DNA of 48,934 bases from Prevotella sp. (lineage in GTDB: Bacteria > Bacteroidota > Bacteroidia > Bacteroidales > Bacteroidaceae). The translations under genes were made by a program, and so were the position numbers. The notes beneath the pieces are model-generated. The model worked only from the letters and a program-made list of their open reading frames with translations, was not told the origin of the DNA and did not search any database. The DNA lies in contig JAGCZA010000009.1 of the NCBI GenBank assembly GCA_017960525.1, positions 1 through 48,934 of the forward strand, read 5' to 3'. Of this stretch, positions 35,544 through 44,065 are shown one piece after another. The stretch's first letter is position 1. Every line of letters starts with the position of its first letter.

Positions 35544-35940
35544 GGGAAAGTACTGCCACGGTCTGCCGCTGGTCTATCCTGTAAAGGAGAGGCGGGAGGA
35601 AAGTCCGGGCAGCACAGGGCGCTCCACTTCCGAAAGTAGAAGCAGTTGGCGACAGCTGGATATGGGAGAAGAAAACAACCGCCCAATTGAAGATTGGGCA
35701 AGGGTGAGAAGGTGGTGTAAGAGACCACCAGCCGGCGGGTGATCGCCGGGCTGTTCCATCTGGAGGCTGCAAGTTCATGTAAACCATCGCCATGAGAGGG
35801 TTGCCCGCCCGATTCCGCCCCGGCGGATGCGATGGAGGGTAGAACGCTGGAGACGTGTGGCGACGCACGTAGTAGATAAATGGCAGACACTGGCAGCAAT
35901 GCCAGCACAGAACCCGGCTTACAGGGGCAGTGCTTTCTCT
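35544..35940 (+). ncRNA. rnpB: RNase P RNA (bacterial class A)
   Basis: The ends pair into helix P1: AAAGTACTGCC at 35547-35557 with GGCAGTGCTTT at 35926-35936. The conserved core GAGGAAAGTCCGGGC (about 35594) and the universal AGAACCCGGCTTA (about 35909) form helix P4, and GAGGGTAGAACGC follows the pattern of class A RNAs. It is the catalytic subunit that trims the 5' leader of tRNA precursors. The stretch of T at 35939-35945 serves as the termination tract. The exact 5' end is inferred from the promoter. Confidence 0.95.
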
Positions 35941-35968
35941 TTTTTCATTGAACATTGAACATTGAGCA

Positions 35969-37297
35969 TTGAAGATTAAGGAACTGAAAGAGTTTTTCCA
36001 AGTGGGCATCTGGCGGGTGGACGACGACGAGCTGCCGCCAGTCAGGCGTTTGCTGTATGCCGTTGTGAAGACGGCCTATCTGGCCATCCGCTTCTTCACC
36101 ACCAAGCGGGTGCTGACGCAGGCGTCGGCGCTGACCTACAGCACGTTGCTGGCCATCGTGCCCATCCTGGCTGTGGTGTTCGCCATAGCGCGTGGCTTCG
36201 GTTATAATAAATATATAGAGGTGTGGTTCCGCGACGCCTTCTCGTCGCAGCCACAGGTGGCCGAAGTGATGATTGGCTTCGTGAACAGTTATCTGGTCCA
36301 CACCAAGAGCGGCATTTTCCTCGGCGTGGGTCTGGTGTTTATGCTCTACACCGTGCTGATGCTGGTGAACAACATCGAACTGACCTTCAACGAGATATGG
36401 CAGGTGAAGAAGAAGCGCAGCATCTTCCGAACCATCACCGACTATCTGGCTATGTTCTTCCTTTTCCCCATCCTGATAGTCATCTCGTCGGGTATCAGCC
36501 TTTTCCTGGCCACGGTGGCCAAGTCGTTGCCGGACTTCCTGCTATTAGGGCCGGCGGTGAGAGAACTCATCGATATGTCGCCATACGTGCTCATGTCGCT
36601 GCTCTTCATCGGCCTCTACGTCTTCATGCCCAACACCCACGTCCGGGTGCGCAACGCCATCGTGCCGGGCATTCTCGCAGGTATCGCCATGCAGTTACTG
36701 CAGTTTGTCTACATCCATTCGCAGATTTGGGTGACGGGCTACAACGCCATCTACGGCTCGTTTGCCGCCCTGCCGCTGTTTATGCTCTGGCTGCAGTTGT
36801 CGTGGACCATCTGCCTCTTCGGGGCCGAGTTGTCATACACCTCGCAGAACCTGGACTACTACGACTACAACGCGACAACCGACGACATCAGCCACCGCTA
36901 CCAGTTAATGATTAGCGCCCTGCTGATGTCTCGCATCTGCCGACGCTTCGCCGACGGGCGAAAGGCTCCCACCGCCGACGAACTGCGGCAGGAGACAGGC
37001 GTGCCCATCCGCATCGTGAACGACCTGCTCTTCCGGCTGATGGAGGCACGTCTGCTCATCGAGGTCTCGCCCGACGAGAAAGGCGATGCCTCGACCTTCG
37101 TACCCGCTGAGAGCCTGGACAACCTGAACGTGGGTGTGATGATTGACCGGCTGGAGGCGCAGGGCCGCTGGCAGTTGGACTTGCCCGTAGCGGAACTAAT
37201 GGCCAACGACTGGGCCAAGGCCATCCAGATGCGTGCCGACTATTTGCGGCAGGCACGCACCATCCGACTGGAAGACCTGCAGAAAAGTGAAAAGTGA
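35969..37297 (+). CDS. YihY/BrkB-family inner membrane protein
   Basis: The 442-residue protein has six hydrophobic helices in its first 300 residues; VLTQASALTYSTLLAIVPILAV contains the family ASALTYxT motif, and NAIYGSFAALPLFMLWLQLSW lies near 263. A soluble C-terminal part of about 140 residues (from 300) has a winged-helix look. YihY proteins were once misnamed RNase BN; their role is unclear. No ATG is available: in-frame TGA stops the frame at 35963, and TTG at 35969 is the first plausible start, immediately after a string of ATTGAAC-like repeats. Confidence 0.85.
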   Translation: MKIKELKEFFQVGIWRVDDDELPPVRRLLYAVVKTAYLAIRFFTTKRVLTQASALTYSTLLAIVPILAVVFAIARGFGYNKYIEVWFRDAFSSQPQVAEVMIGFVNSYLVHTKSGIFLGVGLVFMLYTVLMLVNNIELTFNEIWQVKKKRSIFRTITDYLAMFFLFPILIVISSGISLFLATVAKSLPDFLLLGPAVRELIDMSPYVLMSLLFIGLYVFMPNTHVRVRNAIVPGILAGIAMQLLQFVYIHSQIWVTGYNAIYGSFAALPLFMLWLQLSWTICLFGAELSYTSQNLDYYDYNATTDDISHRYQLMISALLMSRICRRFADGRKAPTADELRQETGVPIRIVNDLLFRLMEARLLIEVSPDEKGDASTFVPAESLDNLNVGVMIDRLEAQGRWQLDLPVAELMANDWAKAIQMRADYLRQARTIRLEDLQKSEK

Positions 37298-37310
37298 ATC
37301 AGAGAATGTT

Positions 37311-38324
37311 ATGAAACTACTGAAACTAATAGCCGTACTGGCCATAACGCTGCTCTGCACGGCAGCCACCACCGAGAAGACCACCACCATCTTCATCATC
37401 GGCGACTCCACCGCCGCCAACAAAGACATTTCCAACGGCAAGCAGGAGCGGGGCTGGGGTATGGCTCTGCAATGCTTCTTCGACGATAATATCCGTGTGG
37501 ACAATCACGCCGTGAACGGGCGCTCGTCGCTGAGTTTCCTCAACGAGGGACGCTGGGACAAGGTATTGGAGCGGCTGCGCCCTGGCGACTATGTCATCAT
37601 ACAGTTCGGCCACAACGACGAGAAGCCAAAGGCCGACCGCCACACCGACCCAGGCTCGACCTTCGACTACAACCTGGCCAAATATGTACGCGAAACCCGC
37701 GAGAAAGGTGGCATACCCGTGCTGATGAACTGCGTGGTGCGCCGCAACTTCTTCGTGACTGCGCCGGAGAACGACGATGACGAGAAACTGCGCACAACGA
37801 CCTTCAAGGACGGTGTCAAGATGGTGGAGGGCGACTCGCTCATCGACACCCACGGCCTCTACCGTGTGGCTCCCCGCGACGTGGCCTGCCGTATGAATGT
37901 GCATTTCGTCGATGCCAACCAAATCACCCACGACCTGGAGCAGGGGCTGGGCACGGAGGAGTCGAAACGGCTCCACATGTGGTTCCTGCCCGGCCAAGAG
38001 CCAAGTGTGCCAGAAGGCCGCCAGGACAACACCCACTACAACGTCTATGGTGCCCACGTGGTGGCCCGTCTGTTGGCTGATGCACTTTGCGAGGAGATTC
38101 CCGTGCTGCGCAAATACCGCACCGATGCCGACATTACCGTCGACCGCAAGGGACGGGGCAACTATATGGAACTGCAAAAGGCCGTCGATGCCGCCCTGCT
38201 CCGCAGCAATGCCGAGACCACCATCCAGATTCTGGGCGGCGAGTGGGCCAAGCCGCAACTGCCCAAGAAGAACCGCATCAAGTTCGTACTACGCGAAAAC
38301 GCTGTCTGGAAAGTTGAAAACTGA
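37311..38324 (+). CDS. SGNH/CE12-type acetylesterase with a pectinesterase-like C-terminal remnant
   Basis: From MKLLKLIAVLAITLLCTAAT (signal peptide) the protein has 337 residues. The SGNH motifs are FIIGDSTAAN (catalytic Ser about residue 27), NGRSSLSF, FGHNDEKP and DNTHYNVYGAH with the Asp/His pair. This is the layout of rhamnogalacturonan acetylesterases (CE12), acting on pectin. Residues from about 273 to the end (DITVDRKGRGNYMELQKAVD) match the start of a pectin methylesterase beta-helix (compare ITVxxDGxGDYxTIQxAVD) but stop after about 65 residues. So a second domain seems to have been truncated. An earlier ATG at 37233 lies in the yihY gene. Confidence 0.85.
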   Translation: MKLLKLIAVLAITLLCTAATTEKTTTIFIIGDSTAANKDISNGKQERGWGMALQCFFDDNIRVDNHAVNGRSSLSFLNEGRWDKVLERLRPGDYVIIQFGHNDEKPKADRHTDPGSTFDYNLAKYVRETREKGGIPVLMNCVVRRNFFVTAPENDDDEKLRTTTFKDGVKMVEGDSLIDTHGLYRVAPRDVACRMNVHFVDANQITHDLEQGLGTEESKRLHMWFLPGQEPSVPEGRQDNTHYNVYGAHVVARLLADALCEEIPVLRKYRTDADITVDRKGRGNYMELQKAVDAALLRSNAETTIQILGGEWAKPQLPKKNRIKFVLRENAVWKVEN

Positions 38325-38325
38325 T

Positions 38326-39639
38326 ATGAGACACGGATTATTGGCCTTATCGCCGTTGCTGGTGTTTGTCACGCTCTATCTGGTGACGAGCATCGTGGCA
38401 GGCGATTTTTACCGGGTGCCCATCACGGTGGCGTTCCTGGCGGCCTCGGTCTATGCCATTGTGCTGCCCATCTTTTCAGGACTGGTGTCCAAGCGAAAAC
38501 GGACACGCTGGGGAGCCTTGCGCGGACGGCTCGACGTGTTCAGTCGTGGCGCTGGCAATCCGCAGATGATGCTGATGGTCTGGATATTCGTACTGGCTGG
38601 CGCTTTCGCCAACACGGCAAAGGTGATGGGCAGCGTCGATGCTACCGTCAGCCTGACGTTGGCCGTCATACCACCGCAGATGCTGCTGGCAGGCCTCTTC
38701 GCTGCCGCCTGTTTTATCTCACTCAGTATCGGCACTTCGGTGGGAACTATCGTGGCGCTCACGCCGATAGCCGCTGGCGTGGCCCAGCAGACGGGCGCCG
38801 AGGCGGCCCTGGTGGCGGCAGTAGTAGTGGGTGGCTCGTTCTTTGGCGACAACCTCTCATTCATCAGCGACACCACCATTATTGCCACACAGACGCAGGG
38901 CTGCCGTCAAAGTGACAAGTTTCGCGTCAATTCGTTCATCGTCATTCCCGCCGCCGTCATCATCCTGCTGGTCTATGTTTGGATGGGACGTGGCATCAAC
39001 GCCCCAACTGACACCGGCGAGGTTCGCTTCTGGCTCGTTCTACCCTATCTGGCCGTGCTCGCCACCGCCATCCTCGGCCTCCACGTGATGGCCGTGCTCA
39101 CGCTGGGCATTGTGCTGACGGGCATCGTGGGCCTCTCCACGGGTGTCTTTGCCGACGTGTTTGTCTGGATGCAGGCTATGGGCGACGGCATCGTCTCGAT
39201 GGGCGAACTCATTATCATCACCATGCTGGCCGGAGGACTATTGGAGACGGTGAAGGACCAAGGCGGCATCGACTTCATCATCACGCGGCTGACACGCCAT
39301 CTGCACGGCAAGCGTGGGGCTGAACTGGCTATCGGTATGCTGGTGGCTGTGGTCAACCTCTGCACGGCCAACAACACCGTAGCCATCATCACCGTGGGCG
39401 GTATTGCCCACCAGATAGGCGAGCGTTTCCACTTGGACCCACGCAAGTGCGCCTCGCTGCTCGACACGTTCTCGTGTACTGTGCAAGGCCTCATCCCCTA
39501 CGGTGCACAAGTGCTGATGGCCGCCGGGCTGGCCCAGCTCAACCCCGTCACCATCATCCCCTGGCTCTTCTACCCTATCGCCATCGGCATCGCCGCCACC
39601 CTCGCCATCCTCCTCCGCTACCCCAAACGCTATTCGTAA
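38326..39639 (+). CDS. nhaC: NhaC-family sodium/proton antiporter
   Basis: The 437-residue protein starts 1 bp after the esterase stop, at MRHGLLALSPLLVFVTLY. It has about eleven to twelve hydrophobic helices; GGSFFGDNLSFISDTTIIA near residue 168 is the NhaC/ArsB-type signature with conserved acidic residues, and NNTVAIIT lies near 351. It exchanges Na+ for H+ or a related organic pair (some NhaC relatives exchange malate and lactate). A long open frame starting at 37897 through the esterase gene is a frame accident. Confidence 0.92.
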   Translation: MRHGLLALSPLLVFVTLYLVTSIVAGDFYRVPITVAFLAASVYAIVLPIFSGLVSKRKRTRWGALRGRLDVFSRGAGNPQMMLMVWIFVLAGAFANTAKVMGSVDATVSLTLAVIPPQMLLAGLFAAACFISLSIGTSVGTIVALTPIAAGVAQQTGAEAALVAAVVVGGSFFGDNLSFISDTTIIATQTQGCRQSDKFRVNSFIVIPAAVIILLVYVWMGRGINAPTDTGEVRFWLVLPYLAVLATAILGLHVMAVLTLGIVLTGIVGLSTGVFADVFVWMQAMGDGIVSMGELIIITMLAGGLLETVKDQGGIDFIITRLTRHLHGKRGAELAIGMLVAVVNLCTANNTVAIITVGGIAHQIGERFHLDPRKCASLLDTFSCTVQGLIPYGAQVLMAAGLAQLNPVTIIPWLFYPIAIGIAATLAILLRYPKRYS

Positions 39640-39654
39640 CCTCTGCCCTAGCCT

Positions 39655-40473
39655 ATGGATATTGTCACACGCAATCTTTTCCGCCTGCTGCGCGCAGGGG
39701 TGTTCCATAGACAGGAACTAGTGGAGCCTATGTCGGTATGGAAATGGGGCAAAACTTATGAACTGGCCCTCCTCCACGGCATGGAGGCCGAGACATGGGA
39801 GGGTGTGAAGCAGACAGAAGACCAGCCTGCCATGCACCTCACCGACAAGTTACACCAACAATGGGAGCGGAGTGTTCAGGCTGCCAAGGCTCCTTCCGCC
39901 GAAAGCCGTCAAATTGCCAACCCCCTATTGGCCCGCAAACTGAAGAAAATGGAAGAGGAGTCTGGCGGCACACCCACCTACGCCTTGCTGCGCCAGATGG
40001 TCGACGTGGCCCTGTGTCTCCTGTCGGCCGACCGCTGGGTGAGACCCCTGCTCTCGCTCGGACAGATGCTGGAGGGCAACAATGGCATTGACCGCGACCA
40101 ACTGCTGGCGTGGACAGGCCAACTGCACTTGCAGCGTATGCTCCAGTTGGAGGGTGCCCTGCTGGTGTCACTCCTGGGCATCGACGAACAACAACTCCCC
40201 TTTGAACTGACCACCGCTCTGCCCCGCCGCGAGCGTATGGTGGAGGAAGTGGCGGCCACCATAGCGGCCACACGCCACCAGTGGCAGTTCTATACAGAAG
40301 AAAGCGATGCCGCAGGGAATGTGCAGCATCGCATCTTCGTTCACAACAGTAATGCTTCGGCCATGTTCTGGCAGGCCCGTCATTCCGCCCGCTATATGAA
40401 GTATTACCCCTCGGAGAGCATGGCCACCTTCTTCACCTCTCTGGCCCAGTCGCTCACCAACATCGAGGAGTGA
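39655..40473 (+). CDS. Unrecognised 272-residue protein
   Basis: The protein begins MDIVTRNLFRLLRAGVFHRQ and is helical in character, with Gln/Glu/Leu-rich segments and no signal peptide or membrane helix. The first 50 residues (LFRLLRAGVFHRQELVEPMS) resemble the N-terminus of a family in Prevotella that I cannot name. A Phe/Arg-rich C-terminus contains HNSNASAMFWQARHSARYMK. It starts 15 bp after nhaC on the same strand. No function is proposed. Confidence 0.65.
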   Translation: MDIVTRNLFRLLRAGVFHRQELVEPMSVWKWGKTYELALLHGMEAETWEGVKQTEDQPAMHLTDKLHQQWERSVQAAKAPSAESRQIANPLLARKLKKMEEESGGTPTYALLRQMVDVALCLLSADRWVRPLLSLGQMLEGNNGIDRDQLLAWTGQLHLQRMLQLEGALLVSLLGIDEQQLPFELTTALPRRERMVEEVAATIAATRHQWQFYTEESDAAGNVQHRIFVHNSNASAMFWQARHSARYMKYYPSESMATFFTSLAQSLTNIEE

Positions 40474-40509
40474 ACAGTGCTTACCAACATCCCCGATGAT
40501 GCTGCAAAA

Positions 40510-40785
40510 CTACTTGTCATCGTAATGGCCGTAGGTAGAAATCACAAGTACAATGACTTCTTCCGCCAACACACGATATACCAGTCTATGTTTGTCGCTG
40601 ATGCGACGGCTCCAACGGCCCTCAGGTTGTCCTTTCAGTGGTTCAGGGTGCCCAGTGCCAGTAGTGGGGTGTTCGTAGAGTTCGGCTATCAATTTAAGTG
40701 CTTTCTTGTAAGTTCTTGGCTCACTCTTCAACAAACGTGCAAGTCCCTCTTCCGCTTTAGGGGCAAAAATGATTTTGTGTCTCAT
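40510..40785 (-). CDS. yoeB: YoeB-type toxin (Txe/YoeB mRNA interferase)
   Basis: The 91-residue protein from MRHKIIFAPKAEEGLARLLK has the family features: EPLKG near residue 50, WSRRISDKHRLVYRV near 59, and the C-terminal STYGHYDDK with the catalytic His-Tyr pair. YoeB cleaves mRNA in the ribosomal A site. Its ATG overlaps the antitoxin stop (ATGA), the usual coupling order of antitoxin then toxin. A start five codons upstream at 40800 lies within the antitoxin and is less likely. Confidence 0.93.
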   Translation of the reverse strand: MRHKIIFAPKAEEGLARLLKSEPRTYKKALKLIAELYEHPTTGTGHPEPLKGQPEGRWSRRISDKHRLVYRVLAEEVIVLVISTYGHYDDK

Positions 40786-41036
40786 AAACCGCGAATACAC
40801 CTATCCAGTTCCTCCACACTGTCGAAACTATGGCCCTTGCCATCGGCGATTTCTTTCTCGGCATCGTCCAGCATATTGAAGAATTCTTCCCTACTCATCA
40901 GTGTGGGGTCTTCTTTCTCTTTCACCAACTTCTTGGCAAATCGGGTCAGCCGCTTCATCAGCGACTCATTGTCGGCTATGGCGCCAATGCTCTGCCAAAG
41001 TTCAGTGTTCATTGCGTTGAGTTGTAGTGAAGTCAT
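40782..41036 (-). CDS. Antitoxin partner of the YoeB toxin
   Basis: The 84-residue protein is strongly charged; the first third (TELWQSIGAIADNESLMKRL) and the middle KKLVKEKEDPTLMSREEFF look helical, and the last third is acidic (DDAEKEIADGKG). It lacks the YefM/Phd DNA-binding signature, so it belongs to a different antitoxin class, of the kind often paired with YoeB in Bacteroidota. A second start at the ninth codon (41012) is possible. It is 26 bp downstream of proS on the same strand. Confidence 0.8.
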   Translation of the reverse strand: MTSLQLNAMNTELWQSIGAIADNESLMKRLTRFAKKLVKEKEDPTLMSREEFFNMLDDAEKEIADGKGHSFDSVEELDRCIRGL

Positions 41037-41062
41037 AATTACAATGCTTTTTTTAGAGTGAT

Positions 41063-42544
41063 TTAGTAGCTGCGGGCGATGATGACGCGGTATTTGGCTG
41101 GCTTGCCAGAGACCATATCCACGCCGGGAGTCTGCTCGTAGGCGAAGGGTACGCAGCGGATAGTGGCCTGCGTCTCTTCCTTGATCTGGGCCTCAGTCTC
41201 GGCGGTGCCGTCCCAGTGGCAGAGGAAGAAGCCGCCGTCCTTGATGCGCTCCTTGAACTCCTCGTAGTTGTCGCACTCGTAGACGTGGTCATCACGATAC
41301 TTGCGGGCCTTCTCGAAGATGTTCTTCTGAATGTCGTCAAGCAACGTCTCCACATGCTCCACAATGCCTTCCAAAGGCAGCGTCTCCTTCTCCAAGGTGT
41401 CACGGCGCATCAGTTCGATGGTGCCGTTCTCCAAGTCGCGGGCACCGAGAACGAGACGCACAGGCACGCCCTTCAGTTCATAGTCGGCGAACTTGAAGCC
41501 AGGACGCTTATTGTCAGCATCGTCGAACTTCACGCTGATGCCCTTCTTGCGCAGGCCCTCGATGATGGGAGCCACCTCGCGGTTCACTATCTCCATCTGC
41601 TCCGGCTTGTTGGCGATGGGGATGATGACCACCTGGATGGGGGCTAGGCGCGGCGGCAGTACGAGACCGTTGTCGTCGGAGTGGGTCATGATGAGGGCAC
41701 CGATGAGACGGGTGGACACGCCCCACGACGTAGCCCAGACGTATTCCGGCTTATTCTCTTTATTCAAATAGGTCACCTCGAAAGCCTTGGCAAAGTTCTG
41801 GCCGAGGAAGTGGCTGGTGCCGCTCTGCAGAGCCTTGCCGTCCTGCATCATAGCCTCGATGGTATAGGTGTCGAGGGCGCCGGCGAAGCGCTCGGTCTCG
41901 CTCTTCACACCCTGCAGCACGGGTACGGCCATCCAGTTCTCGGCAAAGTCGGCATAGACCTTCAGCATCTTCTGGGCCTCCTGTTCGGCCTCTTCGCGGG
42001 TAGCATGGGCAGTATGACCTTCCTGCCAAAGGAACTCGCTGGTACGCAGGAAGGGGCGCGTGCGCATCTCCCAGCGCATCACGTTGCACCACTGGTTGCA
42101 CATCACAGGCAGGTCACGCCACGACTGAATCCAGTTCTTATAGGTGTTCCAGATGATAGTCTCCGACGTGGGGCGGATAATGAGTTCCTCCTCCAGTTTA
42201 GCGGCAGGATCCACCACCACACCGCTCTTGTCGTCGGTGGCCTTCAGACGGTAGTGAGTCACCACGGCACACTCCTTGGCAAAGCCCTCCACGTGTTCAG
42301 CCTCACGCGAGAGGAATGACTTCGGTATGAGCAGGGGGAAATAGGCGTTTTGCGCACCCGTCTCCTTGAACATACGGTCCAGTTCGTGTTGCATCTTCTC
42401 CCAGATGGCATAGCCGTAGGGCTTGATGACCATACAGCCGCGCACTGCCGACTGCTCGGCCAAGTCGGCCTTCACCACCAAGTCATTGTACCACTGACTA
42501 TAATTGTCACTTCTTTTTGTTAAATCCTTCAATTCTTTTGCCAT
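41063..42544 (-). CDS. proS: Prolyl-tRNA synthetase, eukaryote/archaea-like short type
   Basis: The 493-residue class II enzyme charges tRNA-Pro. Motif 2 and 3 regions show as [24 protein letters not shown] (about 155-178) and [22 protein letters not shown] near 283. It lacks the large INS editing domain of E. coli ProRS and has a C-terminal extension ending in SY, as in archaeal-type and Bacteroidota enzymes. It heads a minus-strand unit that continues into the YoeB toxin-antitoxin genes. Confidence 0.97.
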   Translation of the reverse strand: MAKELKDLTKRSDNYSQWYNDLVVKADLAEQSAVRGCMVIKPYGYAIWEKMQHELDRMFKETGAQNAYFPLLIPKSFLSREAEHVEGFAKECAVVTHYRLKATDDKSGVVVDPAAKLEEELIIRPTSETIIWNTYKNWIQSWRDLPVMCNQWCNVMRWEMRTRPFLRTSEFLWQEGHTAHATREEAEQEAQKMLKVYADFAENWMAVPVLQGVKSETERFAGALDTYTIEAMMQDGKALQSGTSHFLGQNFAKAFEVTYLNKENKPEYVWATSWGVSTRLIGALIMTHSDDNGLVLPPRLAPIQVVIIPIANKPEQMEIVNREVAPIIEGLRKKGISVKFDDADNKRPGFKFADYELKGVPVRLVLGARDLENGTIELMRRDTLEKETLPLEGIVEHVETLLDDIQKNIFEKARKYRDDHVYECDNYEEFKERIKDGGFFLCHWDGTAETEAQIKEETQATIRCVPFAYEQTPGVDMVSGKPAKYRVIIARSY

Positions 42545-42572
42545 AATTATACTTCTTTTTTAAATTTTGGTG

Positions 42573-42580
42573 CAAAGGTA
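42573..42580 (-). promoter_or_regulatory. -7 box for proS and the downstream toxin-antitoxin pair
   Basis: The minus strand reads TACCTTTGCACC, 28 bp before the proS ATG. The divergent ompA promoter (42625-42632) is 45 bp away, and between them lies a duplicated CATAATTCGT (42591-42600 and 42605-42614). Confidence 0.75.
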
Positions 42581-42624
42581 CAAAATAATTCATAATTCGT
42601 TATTCATAATTCGTAATTATTTTG

Positions 42625-42632
42625 TAACTTTG
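42625..42632 (+). promoter_or_regulatory. -7 box for the OmpA lipoprotein gene
   Basis: TAACTTTGCC, 39 bp before the ATG at 42672. Confidence 0.7.
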
Positions 42633-42671
42633 CCGCGATTTAAACATTTAACCAATTAAAAAACTGCTATT

Positions 42672-43370
42672 ATGAAGAAAATGAAAGTTGTTATCCTGTC
42701 TCTTTGCGCAGGAATTGTCATGGCCGGTTGTAACAATTTGGCCAAGGGTACTGCCATCGGTGCCGGTGGTGGTGCTGTGCTTGGTGCCATCGTTGGCAAA
42801 ATGGCTGGTAACACGGCTGTTGGTGCTGCCATAGGTACTGCAGTTGGTGCTGGTGCTGGTGCACTCATCGGCAAGCACATGGACAAGGTGAAGGCTCAGG
42901 CCGAGGCTGTGCAGAACGCTCAGGTTGAGGGTGTGACCGACGCCAACGGTCTGGCTGCCGTCAAACTGACTTTCGACTCTGGCATCCTCTTTGCTACGGG
43001 CAAGTCGACACTGACCGCCAGTTCAAAGGCTGCACTGAGCCAGTGTGCCGATCTGCTGAAGAGCAATACCGACTGCGATGTGGCCGTACAGGGCTATACT
43101 GACAACGATCCTTGGAAGAACTCTACTGCCGAGCAGAGCGCACAGAAGAACCTGAACCTCTCACAGCAGAGGGCACAGGCCGTGACCAACCATCTGCTCT
43201 CGCTGGGCGTACCCGCCACCCAGATTCGCGCTACCACCGGTTTTGGCGAGGCCAGCCCCGTGGCTGACAACTCGACGGCTGCCGGCAAGGCCCAGAACCG
43301 CCGCGTGGAAATCTATATGTACGCCAGCCAGTCGATGATCAATGCTGCCGAGCAGGGCACGCTGCAGTAA
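42672..43370 (+). CDS. OmpA-family lipoprotein with glycine-zipper segment
   Basis: The 232-residue protein has a lipoprotein signal (MKKMKVVILSLCAGIVMAGC, lipidated Cys20). A glycine-zipper region (about 25-70, runs of GAGGGAVLGAIVG and GAAIGTAVGAGAG) could cross the membrane, and an OmpA-like peptidoglycan-binding domain lies at about 98-220 (FATGKSTLTASSKAAL, then LSQQRAQAVTNHLLSLGV and GKAQNRRVEIYM). It probably helps tether the outer membrane. The mtgA gene begins 4 bp after its stop. Confidence 0.93.
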   Translation: MKKMKVVILSLCAGIVMAGCNNLAKGTAIGAGGGAVLGAIVGKMAGNTAVGAAIGTAVGAGAGALIGKHMDKVKAQAEAVQNAQVEGVTDANGLAAVKLTFDSGILFATGKSTLTASSKAALSQCADLLKSNTDCDVAVQGYTDNDPWKNSTAEQSAQKNLNLSQQRAQAVTNHLLSLGVPATQIRATTGFGEASPVADNSTAAGKAQNRRVEIYMYASQSMINAAEQGTLQ

Positions 43371-43374
43371 GACT

Positions 43375-44052
43375 GTGTTACGACGAATCCGACTATTTAT
43401 ACGCTGGACGGTGGGGCTGTTTTTCGGCTCCACCGTCATAGCAGTTATCGTATTGCGTTTCGTGCCCGTCTACTTTACCCCGCTCATGTTCATCCGCCTT
43501 TTCCAGAACGACGAGGTGAAACTGAGCCACACGTGGGTGCCGCTGGAGGAAATGTCGGAAAAGATGCCGTTGGCCGTGATGGCAAGCGAGGACGCCAAGT
43601 TCCTTGAGCACCACGGCTTCGACTTCAACGCCATACAAAGTGCGGCAAAGCGCAACCGCGAACATCCGGAGAAAAACAAACTGGGTGCATCGACCATCTC
43701 GCAGCAGACGGCCAAGAATGTCTTTCTGTGGCCAGGCCGCTCATGGGTGAGGAAAGGGCTGGAGGCCTATTTCACCGCCCTCATCGAACTGTTTTGGACC
43801 AAGGACCGCATTATGGAAGTTTACCTCAACTCCATCGAAATGGGGCCGGGCATCTATGGCGTGGAGGCCGTAGCTGAGGAGCACTTCAACCGCAAGGCCA
43901 GCGAACTCACCGCCGAAAACTGCGCCCTCATCGCCGCCACGCTGCCCAATCCGCGCAAGTTCAGTTCAAAGCATCCCAGCAACTATATGCTGAAGCGGCA
44001 AAAGCAGATACTGAAGAATATGAGATACATTGAAGTGAAAAGTGACAAGTGA
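43375..44052 (+). CDS. mtgA: Monofunctional biosynthetic peptidoglycan transglycosylase
   Basis: The 225-residue protein (GTG start chosen 4 bp after the ompA stop) has one N-terminal membrane helix (about 9-28) and a GT51 domain: VMASEDAKFLEHHGFD carries the catalytic Glu, followed by GASTISQQTAKNVFLWPGRSW and RIMEVYLNSIEMGPGIYGVE. It polymerises lipid II into glycan strands. An ATG at 43342 overlaps ompA by 29 bp and would add eleven residues; which start is used is uncertain. The gene's last codons run into an AAGTGA-type simple repeat (44033-44065). Confidence 0.94.
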   Translation: MLRRIRLFIRWTVGLFFGSTVIAVIVLRFVPVYFTPLMFIRLFQNDEVKLSHTWVPLEEMSEKMPLAVMASEDAKFLEHHGFDFNAIQSAAKRNREHPEKNKLGASTISQQTAKNVFLWPGRSWVRKGLEAYFTALIELFWTKDRIMEVYLNSIEMGPGIYGVEAVAEEHFNRKASELTAENCALIAATLPNPRKFSSKHPSNYMLKRQKQILKNMRYIEVKSDK

Positions 44053-44065
44053 TAAGTGATAAAGT

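Noticed and set aside
37897-38325. N-terminal extension of nhaC from 37897
   Set aside because: The extension is an out-of-frame reading of the esterase gene, rich in Arg, Pro and Ser; the family start is at 38326.
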